This document shows, one piece after another, positions 7,002 to 14,946 of a stretch of 59,296 bases of DNA. This stretch comes from Candidatus Saccharibacteria bacterium UBA3723 (GTDB taxonomy: Bacteria; Patescibacteriota; Saccharimonadia; Saccharimonadales; Saccharimonadaceae): NCBI GenBank assembly GCA_002371895.1, contig DFHM01000008.1, positions 1 through 59,296 of the forward strand, in the 5' to 3' direction. The notes beneath the pieces were generated by a model. That model was not told where the DNA came from, did no database searches, and saw nothing but the letters and a program-made list of their open reading frames with translations. Position numbers and translations under genes: made by a program. Positions within the stretch are counted from its first letter, which is position 1. Each line of letters opens with the position of its first letter.

Positions 7002-8615
7002 ATGAAGAAGTTTTTTAAGTTTATTTTTATATCTTTGTGCCTATGCGTATTTAGCGTGGCACCAAATGCCGCTTTTGCGGTAGAACCATACGAAGATGTC
7101 GGCGATGATATCTGCGCGACAACTGGAATTAACGATCCTCTGCTCTGCGGTAATAAAAATACCAATGAAGAAAATTCTCTAATGAATACGGTCGGCAATG
7201 TTTTGAATGCGATTTATGGAGTCATCGCAGTCGTGGCGGTGGTAATGATTGTGATTGCGGGGATTAAATATTCCACTTCCCAGGGCGACCCAGGCAAAGT
7301 GCAGTCTGCAAAGAACACGATTATGTATTCTATTATCGGTTTGGTAATTACTATTTCTGCTTTCGCAATTACCGCGTTTATACTTAGTGCGCTTGGCGGC
7401 GGATCTGCTGGGGGCGGCGGCGGTGGAGGTGGAGGTGCCGGCGGAGGCGGAGGCGGCGGTGGCTCCGGTGCCGCAGAAGTTACCTTCCTTGAAGTTACAT
7501 CCGCAAAGAAAGCTTACGAGGGCGAAAAAGTCCAGATTAAGGTTAGAATTTCGCCAGACTACGCAGTGGATAGAACTCTGACATTCTCCTCTTCCAACCA
7601 AGGCGTAGCAACGATATCCAGTAGTGGCGAAATTTCCGCCATTAAGGCTGGCACGACTCAAATAACCGTAACGGCAAGTAATGGAGTGAGCACAGAGTTT
7701 ACCTTTACGGTCGAAAAATTAATCGAAGTCGAAAGCGTAAAGATCGATCCGGCAACCGTGACAATTAAAATTGGCAAAACTACAACTCTCAAGGCGACCG
7801 TCTCGCCAGATAATGCCGCAGATAAGAGTCTAACTTGGACATGTAGCGATGCAAAGATCGCGAGTGTCACGAATGCAGGCGTAGTAAAAGGCATCAAAGA
7901 AGGCACGGTTACCATTACCGCAACTGCCAAGAATGGCAAGAAAGGCACCGCAACGGTCACCGTTGAGCCAAATCAGAAAAAGATTCCTTCCGTATTTGAT
8001 ATTTATAATTACAAGCACAGCAATGGGCATAACTTGGATTACGTACTAAGCGTACCAGAAGGTGCTCACACTGGAATGCCGCTTGTCGTATTCTTGCACG
8101 GCGATGGCGAAGTTAATAATCCGAATGCCGTAAAGAACCTGAAGCCGGTCCAGCATATGCACGCGTCGAATAAATACATCACGCTCGCGCCGGTAACGAA
8201 GACAACCGACTGGAGTAGTGGTTATATTCAGGCCGCACTCAAAGGCTTAATAGATAAATATATCAGCGAATACAAGATTGATACGAAGCGCATCTATATT
8301 ATGGGCTTTAGCCGTGGCGCGATTGGTACTTGGACGTTCGTAAACAGCAATCCTTCGCTCTTTGCGGCGGCAATCCCAGTAAGCTGCTGTGGCGGCATCT
8401 CTGGCGCCAACTTTAAGACAACAAAAGTTTATGCCCTTGCAGGCGGTTATGAGAATAATTACATCGGGTGTATGAAGTCGAACGTGAACGCCATCAACGC
8501 GGCGGGCGGCTCGGCAATCTTCGAAACAGTGCCTGGTCAGACGCACAGCACAATTACTGGCGCCTTCCCATATAGCAAAGTTCTTGATGATTGGATGCTA
8601 AAGCAATCCAAATAA
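7002..8615 (+). CDS. VirB2-like pilin segment fused to two Ig-like domains and an alpha/beta-hydrolase
   Basis: A 537-residue surface protein. A signal peptide (1-26, ending NAAFA) is followed by two hydrophobic helices at about 62-84 and 106-128 in the pattern of the Patescibacteria T4SS_pilin family (PF18895). A glycine run (about 131-155) leads to two bacterial Ig-like (Big_2) domains at about 160-240 and 243-322, recognisable from repeated VESVKIDPA and TTLKATVSPDNA-type strands. The C-terminal 210 residues are an esterase/lipase-like hydrolase with the nucleophile motif GFSRGA, an oxyanion HGDGE segment and a late histidine in GQTHS. The membrane helices probably hold the protein while the enzyme faces outward. 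It may cleave esters such as host lipids or acetylated polymers; substrate is unknown. Confidence 0.8.
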   Translation: MKKFFKFIFISLCLCVFSVAPNAAFAVEPYEDVGDDICATTGINDPLLCGNKNTNEENSLMNTVGNVLNAIYGVIAVVAVVMIVIAGIKYSTSQGDPGKVQSAKNTIMYSIIGLVITISAFAITAFILSALGGGSAGGGGGGGGGAGGGGGGGGSGAAEVTFLEVTSAKKAYEGEKVQIKVRISPDYAVDRTLTFSSSNQGVATISSSGEISAIKAGTTQITVTASNGVSTEFTFTVEKLIEVESVKIDPATVTIKIGKTTTLKATVSPDNAADKSLTWTCSDAKIASVTNAGVVKGIKEGTVTITATAKNGKKGTATVTVEPNQKKIPSVFDIYNYKHSNGHNLDYVLSVPEGAHTGMPLVVFLHGDGEVNNPNAVKNLKPVQHMHASNKYITLAPVTKTTDWSSGYIQAALKGLIDKYISEYKIDTKRIYIMGFSRGAIGTWTFVNSNPSLFAAAIPVSCCGGISGANFKTTKVYALAGGYENNYIGCMKSNVNAINAAGGSAIFETVPGQTHSTITGAFPYSKVLDDWMLKQSK

Positions 8616-8626
8616 TAATTAACTAA

Positions 8627-10396
8627 TTATTTATCACGATTAAGAATCGAGACTTTATCTGGCTCAACTAATACATAGTAGCCGTGATCTACGTCGTATG
8701 CAGTAACGTATACGCGATTGTTTTCGCGGTCCTCAAGCGCAACCAACTCTGAGCGATCGGAAAGCATGAACTTCTGTTCGCCCTCTTTGACGGATTTGAG
8801 GAAATCCTCATCGTCATTAATGTCGGTCTTATCGATGTAGCTGTAATGCAAGAATGCATTCGTGCTGTCTTCGTAGTCTACATAGGCTAGGATGAAATTG
8901 TCTTTTTGCTCGACGATAATGAAATCTTCAAGTGCCTGGCAATCGAATTCAATGGACTTACTAGTGATTTCATTTTCGAAAACAAGCTTGTTCTCTTCCT
9001 TTTCGTAGAATTTGAACTTATAGTCGCCAGCTTCTTGTTTTGGTCTAGTGTTCATGACGTTTCTGAATAGGTCGAATGCGTCAGCTTTGTCTTCCTCTTC
9101 AGTCTTGGCTGGGATTAATTCACCATCGTCTATCTCCGTTTCTGGTACGGAATATCTAATGTAATAAGTGTCGTAATTATCACGAGTAACGGCATAATTA
9201 TCTAACGCGAGGTTGCCGTAAGTATAGACTTTTGCTTCCGACAAAGTACCAAGATCAACGCTAGATAAGCTGGTTGCGATCATAAACATACCATAAAGAA
9301 CTACGGCGCCAATCGAACATAGGATAACGCTGACTTTCTTTGGCTCCGCATTAATATCTTTGAAATGCGGCGCAATACTAAGCATCTGGGAGCCAACCAT
9401 TAATAGACTAAAGATAAAGCCGATGATTGAGAAAGATGTTACAACTGGCGTCTCAGACATGACCGGCGCAACATCCGAAAGCATAAGACAGAAATCCCAC
9501 AGCGCGTGGAGAATGATGACCGACCAGATGTTTTTGGTCTTGTAGTAAATTGTGCCAAATACGATACCAATACCGGCAGCGTTGACGACCTGGGTAATAG
9601 TAGTCGGGACGGACTGACCGGCGTTTGCGATGTTACCTAAATGGATGAGACCGAAGATGACGCCACTGGTAATAATTGAGAACCAGACGCCCTTCTTTGT
9701 GTCGCCGTAGCGCTCTAAGAATTCATTAAGGAGCCAGCCGCGGCACAGAAATTCCTCCGCTACGCCCACGAGGAAACAGCCGACCAGCAAGTTTACAACT
9801 GGTTTTCCGGCGAATATGGCGCCGCTACCGAGGCCGTAAATAAGAAAAACAAACGAGGACGCGATTAGGAAGAATAAGCCATAATATAGGCCCTTGGTGA
9901 CTTTTTCTTGTTTTTGCGTAAATACATATGAGTTTTTAAAGAGAAGCATCACGATAAGAACTAGCGATGCAAGAACAGCTTCTGAAATTACAAGATTACC
10001 CTGTGGGTAGTTTTTGATAGCATCAACGAGGAATTTACCGCCCTGCCCCCAAATAACAAGCTCGGTGATAGCCAAAAATACGGCGGTCATAATAATTGTG
10101 AAGAGCCATTTGCTCATTTTCTTTTTTGGCTTCTTCTCGGTTGCGGCCGGAGCTGGCTGTACTGGGGCCTGTTGCTCTTGGGCTGGTTGAGCTGGTACCT
10201 CAGCAGGTTTTTCTTCTGGTTCTGCGGCAGGTTCTTCGGTTGGTTCGTCCGGTTTTTCTTCTTTTGGCTCTTCTTTGGCCGGCTCGTCAACTGGTTTGAC
10301 GGCGGCCTCCTCGGAAGATTCTATGGCTAAATCTGCAGCAAAATCATCTACAGGAAGATCTGCCTGTGGCTCTTCTAATGGTTTATCGTTGTCCAT
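8627..10396 (-). CDS. CPBP-family intramembrane metalloprotease with long extracytoplasmic tail
   Basis: A 589-residue protein. Residues 1-100 are a disordered Pro/Glu/Ala-rich cytoplasmic region ending in a lysine cluster. About eight membrane helices follow, carrying the CAAX-protease/bacteriocin-processing (CPBP, Abi) motifs: AEEFLCRG (EExxxR), FGLIHLG (FxxxH) and ILHALWDF (HxxxD/N). Residues from about 395 form a soluble domain of unknown type. Members process prenylated or signal-bearing proteins or confer bacteriocin immunity. A weak AAAGGG site precedes the ATG and a TATAAT lies upstream, so this gene has a normal leader. It ends 12 bp from the convergent esterase gene. Confidence 0.85.
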   Translation of the reverse strand: MDNDKPLEEPQADLPVDDFAADLAIESSEEAAVKPVDEPAKEEPKEEKPDEPTEEPAAEPEEKPAEVPAQPAQEQQAPVQPAPAATEKKPKKKMSKWLFTIIMTAVFLAITELVIWGQGGKFLVDAIKNYPQGNLVISEAVLASLVLIVMLLFKNSYVFTQKQEKVTKGLYYGLFFLIASSFVFLIYGLGSGAIFAGKPVVNLLVGCFLVGVAEEFLCRGWLLNEFLERYGDTKKGVWFSIITSGVIFGLIHLGNIANAGQSVPTTITQVVNAAGIGIVFGTIYYKTKNIWSVIILHALWDFCLMLSDVAPVMSETPVVTSFSIIGFIFSLLMVGSQMLSIAPHFKDINAEPKKVSVILCSIGAVVLYGMFMIATSLSSVDLGTLSEAKVYTYGNLALDNYAVTRDNYDTYYIRYSVPETEIDDGELIPAKTEEEDKADAFDLFRNVMNTRPKQEAGDYKFKFYEKEENKLVFENEITSKSIEFDCQALEDFIIVEQKDNFILAYVDYEDSTNAFLHYSYIDKTDINDDEDFLKSVKEGEQKFMLSDRSELVALEDRENNRVYVTAYDVDHGYYVLVEPDKVSILNRDK

Positions 10397-10487
10397 ATTT
10401 CCCTTTGTTGATGCTTATGGTTATATGGATTAATTATAGCAGAGTTATAGCTACTTCTTGAATACGTAGTGATTATCACAGTTACTG

Positions 10488-11267
10488 TTATTCGACGTTT
10501 ACGCCTTTGGCGAAGAGTTTCTTGCCGCCAAAGTACAAGCCAGTGCAAAGCGTGAGATATAACACATTAGTAATCAGCATGAGCGTGCGATAGGTCGAAA
10601 AGCCAATACTCGTATTGGAAGCATCGCCAAACATTGCTTGGATGCTATCGTCGAAAATACCAGCGATTGCAATGCCGGCAAGCAAAATCCACTGAAGGCC
10701 ATAATATAGGACGAATCCCAGAATTACGGAAATTAGTACACGGCTATTATTAGAACGGTGACCAACTACAATACTGAATATTCCTACATTAATAGCATAT
10801 ATTACTTCGAGGATCGCCGTAGCAAATAAGCTGATTACGATAAATGACATGTCGCCATCTTTGAAGACGTTGCGAAGGTATTCGTAAATATCATTGTTCC
10901 AAAATGCGATAAAGAACGAAGCGATAACTACAGCTACAGACAATAAAACCGTGCAAATTGACGAGATGATTTTGCCATCATAAAGCGTACTTTTACTAAC
11001 TGGCAAAGTGTGCGTGAGGTAAGCCTCGTCTTTATAGAAGTTTTGACGGAAACGTACCCAAATACGAATTGCGCAGTTGATGATTGCATTGACGAGCGCC
11101 GCAATCGTACAGCCACGCATAATGCGATAGATGATTTCCCCCATTACAGAATCGGCAAAGCCCTCGGTAATGCGCGTTAGAACCGCAAAGATTACCGTGA
11201 TAGCAAAGAATACTAGCATTTGACGATTAATCCAAAGAAAATCGTACTTAACGAGCTTTTTTAGCAT
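10488..11267 (-). CDS. ABC transporter permease (YtrC/D-like)
   Basis: About 259 residues with six hydrophobic helices, starting MLKKLVKYDF. The start at 11267 is preferred because GGAGG lies nine bases upstream; an ATG 63 bases earlier has no such site. It overlaps the end of the ATPase gene by 20 bp and completes a GntR-ATPase-permease operon like the B. subtilis ytr systems, which export or sense wall-active compounds. Substrate unknown. Confidence 0.75.
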   Translation of the reverse strand: MLKKLVKYDFLWINRQMLVFFAITVIFAVLTRITEGFADSVMGEIIYRIMRGCTIAALVNAIINCAIRIWVRFRQNFYKDEAYLTHTLPVSKSTLYDGKIISSICTVLLSVAVVIASFFIAFWNNDIYEYLRNVFKDGDMSFIVISLFATAILEVIYAINVGIFSIVVGHRSNNSRVLISVILGFVLYYGLQWILLAGIAIAGIFDDSIQAMFGDASNTSIGFSTYRTLMLITNVLYLTLCTGLYFGGKKLFAKGVNVE

Positions 11268-11958
11268 AGAACATCCTCCTAAATAATTCATCAATTGATG
11301 ATTTTTCTTTTGCGCGAAGCTTATCTGCACTTCCCGTCAATGCGATTTTACCCTTGTCGATAAATATCACGTCATCCAAAATGCGTTCAACGTCGGAAAT
11401 TAAATGCGTAGAAATGATAACGCTGGAGCCTTCTTTGAAGTTAGATAGAATCGTATCCAAAATGTGATCGCGAGTGGCAGGATCGACGCCGCCAAGCGGT
11501 TCATCCAAAATGTATAAATCTGCATCGCGCGACATCACAAGAATGAGCTGCAATTTTTCTTGCATGCCTTTGCTCATTTTGGAGATTTTCATATCTTCAG
11601 CTAAATCGAGATCTTCAAGCAAAGTACGCGCGCGTTCAAGGTCGAAATCCGCATAGAACTCACCAAACATTTTGAATGCTTGTTTAATGGTCATCGTTTT
11701 GTCGAGATAAGTGCGCTCTGGCAAATACGAAATGTGCGCTTTGGAACTCACGCCAATTGGCTTGCCTTTGAAGAGAATTTGGCCGGAATCTATCGTCAAT
11801 AAATCATTCACAAGTTTGATTAATGTCGACTTCCCTGCACCATTTTTGCCAAGTAGGCCATATATTTTTCCTTTGTCGATTTTGAGACTGACATCGTCTA
11901 GCACGACCCGCCGGTCGAAGCTTTTGCATAGATGTTTACATTCAAGCAATGCTGCCAT
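11248..11958 (-). CDS. ABC transporter ATP-binding protein
   Basis: A 236-residue ATPase with Walker A GKNGAGKST at about residues 37-45, Walker B LYILDEPLGG and H-loop STHL. The signature is degenerate (MSKGMQ instead of LSGGQ), a variation common in ABC-2-type export ATPases of the YtrB/EcsA group. It starts directly after the GntR regulator's stop codon and overlaps the permease by 20 bp, so the three act as one unit. Confidence 0.92.
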   Translation of the reverse strand: MAALLECKHLCKSFDRRVVLDDVSLKIDKGKIYGLLGKNGAGKSTLIKLVNDLLTIDSGQILFKGKPIGVSSKAHISYLPERTYLDKTMTIKQAFKMFGEFYADFDLERARTLLEDLDLAEDMKISKMSKGMQEKLQLILVMSRDADLYILDEPLGGVDPATRDHILDTILSNFKEGSSVIISTHLISDVERILDDVIFIDKGKIALTGSADKLRAKEKSSIDELFRRMFYAKKAR

Positions 11959-12330
11959 CTACTGCCCTCCTAGTTGTTTTAGATATTTGATAGAATCCGC
12001 GTAAGTAATGCCAATTTTGGCCATGTCGCTGGTGTATTTTTGCACCAGGTCGCTTGCTAGCTCGGTTTTAATTTTGTCGAGCAAGCGCTGGTCGTTCGTA
12101 ACGAATTTACCGTTCGTGCGTTCGGTAAAAATCAGCCGGTCGGATTCGAGCTCAGTTAGAGCTTTTTGCATCGTATTGGGGTTCACTTTCGCCATCACGG
12201 CAAGCTCGCGTACGGATGGGAGTCGACTGCCCGCCGCGTACGCCCCAGATACAATGGCCACTCGAAGCTGTTCGACCAACTGCAAATAGATTGGCCGTTC
12301 GTTATCGAATTTAAATTGTATTACTTGCAT
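11959..12330 (-). CDS. GntR-family (YtrA-type) transcriptional regulator
   Basis: About 123 residues: a GntR winged helix (PIYLQLVEQLR, GSRLPSVRELA, VNPNTMQKALTELE, RTNGKFVT) and a short helical C-terminal tail instead of a ligand-binding domain, as in the YtrA subfamily. The start is placed at 12330, six bases after a TACCAT -10 box; TTGACA sits 18 bp further upstream, so the transcript is probably leaderless. A perfect 9-bp inverted repeat covers the -10 and the start codon, strongly suggesting autoregulation. It heads the ABC transporter operon. Confidence 0.87.
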   Translation of the reverse strand: MQVIQFKFDNERPIYLQLVEQLRVAIVSGAYAAGSRLPSVRELAVMAKVNPNTMQKALTELESDRLIFTERTNGKFVTNDQRLLDKIKTELASDLVQKYTSDMAKIGITYADSIKYLKQLGGQ

Positions 12331-12338
12331 AATACAAT
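12315..12338. promoter_or_regulatory. Inverted repeat operator overlapping the GntR gene start codon
   Basis: ATTGTATTA (12315-12323), six bases, TAATACAAT (12330-12338): perfect 9-bp arms. It covers the start codon and the region between it and the -10 box. ATTGTA-N12-TACAAT resembles the spaced GTA...TAC inverted repeats described for YtrA-type regulators. Confidence 0.75.
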
Positions 12339-12366
12339 GGTACAACTAGGTATTGATGATTGTCAA
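12337..12366 (-). promoter_or_regulatory. Promoter of the GntR-ABC operon
   Basis: Read on the minus strand: TTGACA (12361-12366), 18-bp spacer, TACCAT (12337-12342), then six bases to the start codon at 12330. Confidence 0.75.
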
Positions 12367-12575
12367 ATAAAATGAACTCGTGCTTTTTATTTTCTCGCTT
12401 TATTTTTATGATGCCTTAGTGTGGATAGTTATTTTACATATAGGGCCCGCCTCGCGGGGGTCTTATTAAACGGCGTTCTAGGCTCCGCTAGAGTCCATGA
12501 GAAAGGAGTGATTTGAGCGTCTGCATTAAGTTGTGGATCGTGAGAGTTACGCTAAGTATCGATGTGACGAAGCGT

Positions 12576-12645
12576 AAAAAAGTGGCCCGCCGTTAGGAGG
12601 GTCACTTAAACCAAATTTAGGGCGTAATCCTAGTTACGCGCCCAT
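12576..12645 (-). ncRNA. Candidate small RNA of about 70 nt
   Basis: On the minus strand a TATAAT box (12652-12657) predicts a transcript start near 12645. The transcript would begin with a hairpin (GGGCG.GTAA pairing with TTACGCCC, 12620-12643), continue through an unpaired stretch and finish in a terminator hairpin, AAGTGACCC with GGGCCACTT (12582-12607), followed by six U (12576-12581). Hairpin, linker and terminator is the usual layout of a bacterial small RNA. No gene reads into this point on the minus strand, because ruvB on the right is on the plus strand. No -35 is recognisable and I cannot name the RNA. Confidence 0.5.
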
Positions 12646-12669
12646 AATGTTATTATATCAAATAATTAC

Positions 12670-12919
12670 ACTCATGCTTTTATGTCCGTAGGCAATTCTC
12701 TATATTTGAATGGCACCGCAAGGTGTCTTAAATCATGGTTTGAACTGTCGTTGAAGTTATTGCTGAGCTCGCAGGGCTTCAATGAACAGGATTCTAGATA
12801 ACTAGACGCCCTGAGGAAGATTTTTATGACTATCACAATTCGAATCTGGGTTGTGGAGTTTAGAATAAGAATCAGGTTTGTTTAGAACAGTAAAATAGCT
12901 CCCTAAGGAGCTGTTTTAC
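12670..12919 (+). ncRNA. Candidate untranslated transcript in the ruvB upstream spacer
   Basis: The sequence holds several local hairpins (GGCACC-GCA-GGTGTC near 12712-12726; TTGAAG...CTTCAA near 12750-12781) and ends in a strong terminator at 12890-12919. Since all genes to the left are on the minus strand and ruvB has its own promoter after the terminator, that terminator must end a transcript that starts inside this spacer. A TACACT at about 12667-12672 is a possible -10. It contains no convincing open frame and does not match RNase P, SRP, tmRNA or 6S RNA that I know. Boundaries are approximate. Confidence 0.35.
12890..12919. terminator. Bidirectional-looking intrinsic terminator before ruvB
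   Basis: GTAAAATAGCTCC (12890-12902), CTAA loop, GGAGCTGTTTTAC (12907-12919): thirteen paired bases with one G-U pair, A-run on one side and T-run on the other. Confidence 0.8.
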
Positions 12920-12926
12920 CCAGACC

Positions 12927-12955
12927 ATAGATGTAGTTTCTAGAGCTACATCTAT
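12927..12955. repeat. Perfect 10-bp inverted repeat upstream of ruvB
   Basis: ATAGATGTAG (12927-12936) and CTACATCTAT (12946-12955) with a nine-base loop that itself contains TCTAGA. No T-run follows on either strand, so it is not a typical terminator. It ends 23 bp before the ruvB -10 box and may be a protein-binding site. Confidence 0.6.
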
Positions 12956-12989
12956 AAGAGAATTATACCATAGGTGCTATAATACAGAT

Positions 12990-13988
12990 ATGGCAATTGA
13001 GAGGGTGATTGATACTAGCCTACACGAAGACGACAATGAAGAGCGTGCCGTAGAGTTTTCTTTGCGCCCAACGAACTTTGACGAATATATCGGCCAGCGC
13101 CGTCTCAAAACCAATCTTAAACTTGCAATTGATGCCGCCAAGAAACGTGGCGACGTAATGGATCACGTATTACTATACGGTCCGCCAGGACTTGGTAAGA
13201 CCACAATGGCTGGCGTAATTGCACACGAAATGGGCGCAAATTTCCGCGCTACTTCTGCCCCGTCGATCGAAAAAGCTGGCGATCTTGCTAGTATTCTTAC
13301 GAATTTAACCGATGGCGATATTTTGTTTATTGATGAAATTCATCGTCTGCGCCGCGCCGTGGAAGAAATTCTCTACTCTGCGATGGAAGATTACAAGCTT
13401 GATATCGTAATTGGCAAGGGTCCGGCCGCGCGCAGCGTAAAGCTGGATTTGCCGCGTTTTACTTTGATTGGCGCAACCACGCAGGCTGGTAATTTGGCAG
13501 GGCCGCTACGCGATCGTTTTGGCCATTCCTACCGCCTAGAATACTATGCGAATGACGATATTCAACGAATTATTGAGCGCTCTGCGAAATTACTGAATGC
13601 CAATATAAAACCAGATGCCGCAAAGTTGCTTGCCGAGCGTTCCCGCCTAACACCACGCATCGCAAACAGACTCCTAAAACGCGTGCGTGATTATGCAGAT
13701 GTGAATGGCGATGGAATTATCGACGTACCGACCGCCGAGGGCGCACTAAAGATGCTTGAGATTGATGAGCTTGGCCTAGATCCCGCAGACCGCAACATGC
13801 TCACATTGATGTACGAAAAATACGGCGACAAACCAGTCGGTCTAAACACAATTGCAGCATTAACTGGCGATGAAACTTCAACGATTGAGGATTATCTAGA
13901 ACCGTTCTTGATGCAACTTGGCATGATTCAGCGCACACCACGTGGGCGCGTCGTAACTGAGCTCGCTAAGAAACATCTGAATCTTTAG
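12990..13988 (+). CDS. ruvB: Holliday junction DNA helicase RuvB
   Basis: A 332-residue AAA+ motor that drives branch migration with RuvA. Present are the FDEYIGQ N-terminal motif, Walker A GPPGLGKTT at about residues 65-73, Walker B LFIDEIHRL, sensor 1 GATT, the arginine-finger region GPLRDRFGHSYRLEYY, and the C-terminal winged helix DELGLDPADRNML. Length is typical. TATAAT at 12978-12983 is six bases before the ATG, implying a leaderless mRNA. Its 3' end overlaps the convergent NUDIX gene by 23 bp. ruvA and ruvC lie 5-7 kb away on the other strand. Confidence 0.97.
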   Translation: MAIERVIDTSLHEDDNEERAVEFSLRPTNFDEYIGQRRLKTNLKLAIDAAKKRGDVMDHVLLYGPPGLGKTTMAGVIAHEMGANFRATSAPSIEKAGDLASILTNLTDGDILFIDEIHRLRRAVEEILYSAMEDYKLDIVIGKGPAARSVKLDLPRFTLIGATTQAGNLAGPLRDRFGHSYRLEYYANDDIQRIIERSAKLLNANIKPDAAKLLAERSRLTPRIANRLLKRVRDYADVNGDGIIDVPTAEGALKMLEIDELGLDPADRNMLTLMYEKYGDKPVGLNTIAALTGDETSTIEDYLEPFLMQLGMIQRTPRGRVVTELAKKHLNL

Positions 13989-14490
13989 CGTTCTGCGTTT
14001 TTAGCCATTCGCGAAGCCTAAGGAATTCTTCGTAATGGTTGTCCATAAACCTACCGTGGCGGAATAAGTTGCGGATTTCCCACGGTTGCATCCAGCAAAC
14101 AAAACTTACTTCTTCTTTTTGGAGTTTGATATCAAAAAGGCGTGGGCTGAGTTCGAGAAAATAATCGTCATAGAAAACTTGGTCTTCCTCGGAACGGCCG
14201 GAATAATACAGCTGGAATTTTGACGGCTCAACATCAAGGCCGAGTTCTTCTTTTACTTCTGCACAAATCGCCTGGAGGCTAGTTTCGCCGGTTTTTGCAT
14301 GGCCGCCAGTCGTAGCGTATAGACCATTCTTGGCTTTGCTGCGTTTTTGAATTAAATAATGCCCCGTAGAATTGCGAATAAAGACCATGACGACATTAAT
14401 ATATTTCCCCTTTGGGATAGGGTCGCCTTTTTTAATCTTCTCACCGGTGAGTTTGCGATTTTTGTCGTACAGGTCGCGGTATTCTACCAT
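13966..14490 (-). CDS. NUDIX hydrolase
   Basis: A 174-residue protein resembling the YfcD/isopentenyl-diphosphate-isomerase-like NUDIX group. The NUDIX box GHAKTGETSLQAICAEVKEE begins at about residue 77; it fits GX5EX7REUXEEXGU except that the conserved arginine is alanine. The metal-binding EE pair is kept. The enzyme would hydrolyse a nucleoside diphosphate-linked compound. It follows the DUF3592 gene by three bases at the end of a minus-strand operon. The changed arginine may alter activity. Confidence 0.88.
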   Translation of the reverse strand: MVEYRDLYDKNRKLTGEKIKKGDPIPKGKYINVVMVFIRNSTGHYLIQKRSKAKNGLYATTGGHAKTGETSLQAICAEVKEELGLDVEPSKFQLYYSGRSEEDQVFYDDYFLELSPRLFDIKLQKEEVSFVCWMQPWEIRNLFRHGRFMDNHYEEFLRLREWLKTQNAKDSDVS

Positions 14491-14493
14491 ATA

Positions 14494-14946
14494 CTATGCG
14501 AAAACGCCGCTTTTGATTACATAGTCGACAAGAAATAGGAACAACGCGCCAAGCACCAAACAAATAGCCGCTGCAATGTAGCCATTAAAGTTTGTCTGCG
14601 CAACGCAATCTGTTGGATTGTCCACATTGTAATAAATTGGAACGCGACTATTTTTGCGCTCTTCCGTCAATGTGCCATCTTCGCTTACATAGCGAAACTT
14701 TTTACCCTGCTCGTCTTCAAACTCGATAATTGAATAGTAAAGCGTAGTAGTTCTGCCGTTCTTGCCTGTTTTGGTTTCTGCCTTGAGGTCTACGATATCA
14801 CCAACGGTGCGCTTGTATTTTGGATTGCGAAGCTTTGCGTCGTGTTTGTACTGTTTTACGATGCCGGCAATAATGCCAGAACCAAAAATAACAATTATTG
14901 TTGCATACGCAATGATATGCGCGTGATCGACAAGGAAATCTTGCAT
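14494..14946 (-). CDS. DUF3592-like membrane protein
   Basis: About 150 residues with one membrane helix at each end and a central beta-rich extracytoplasmic part (TVGDIVDLKAETKTG, then YYNVDNPTDC), the pattern of DUF3592. The ATG at 14946 overlaps the stop codon of the upstream zinc-ribbon gene (TAATG) and follows a GGAGAAG site, which decides the start over a longer upstream frame. Function unknown. Confidence 0.7.
   Translation of the reverse strand: MQDFLVDHAHIIAYATIIVIFGSGIIAGIVKQYKHDAKLRNPKYKRTVGDIVDLKAETKTGKNGRTTTLYYSIIEFEDEQGKKFRYVSEDGTLTEERKNSRVPIYYNVDNPTDCVAQTNFNGYIAAAICLVLGALFLFLVDYVIKSGVFA

Noticed and set aside
12513..12596. 27-codon plus-strand ORF beginning with TTG after AAAGGAG
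   Set aside because: Start codon spacing is short, the start is weak, no promoter is evident, and the end of the frame coincides with the minus-strand small RNA candidate's terminator. I could not support it as a gene.
12634..12645. Three-codon leaderless ORF (ATG GGC GCG TAA) at the 5' end of the minus-strand small RNA candidate
   Set aside because: The -10 to ATG distance fits the leaderless pattern, but such a short frame is easily chance and the bases form the first hairpin.
12710..12730. GGCACCGCAAGGTGTC as a T-box-like antiterminator element
   Set aside because: It lacks the T-box core GGUGGNACCGCG and no aminoacyl-tRNA synthetase or amino-acid gene follows; it is a simple hairpin.
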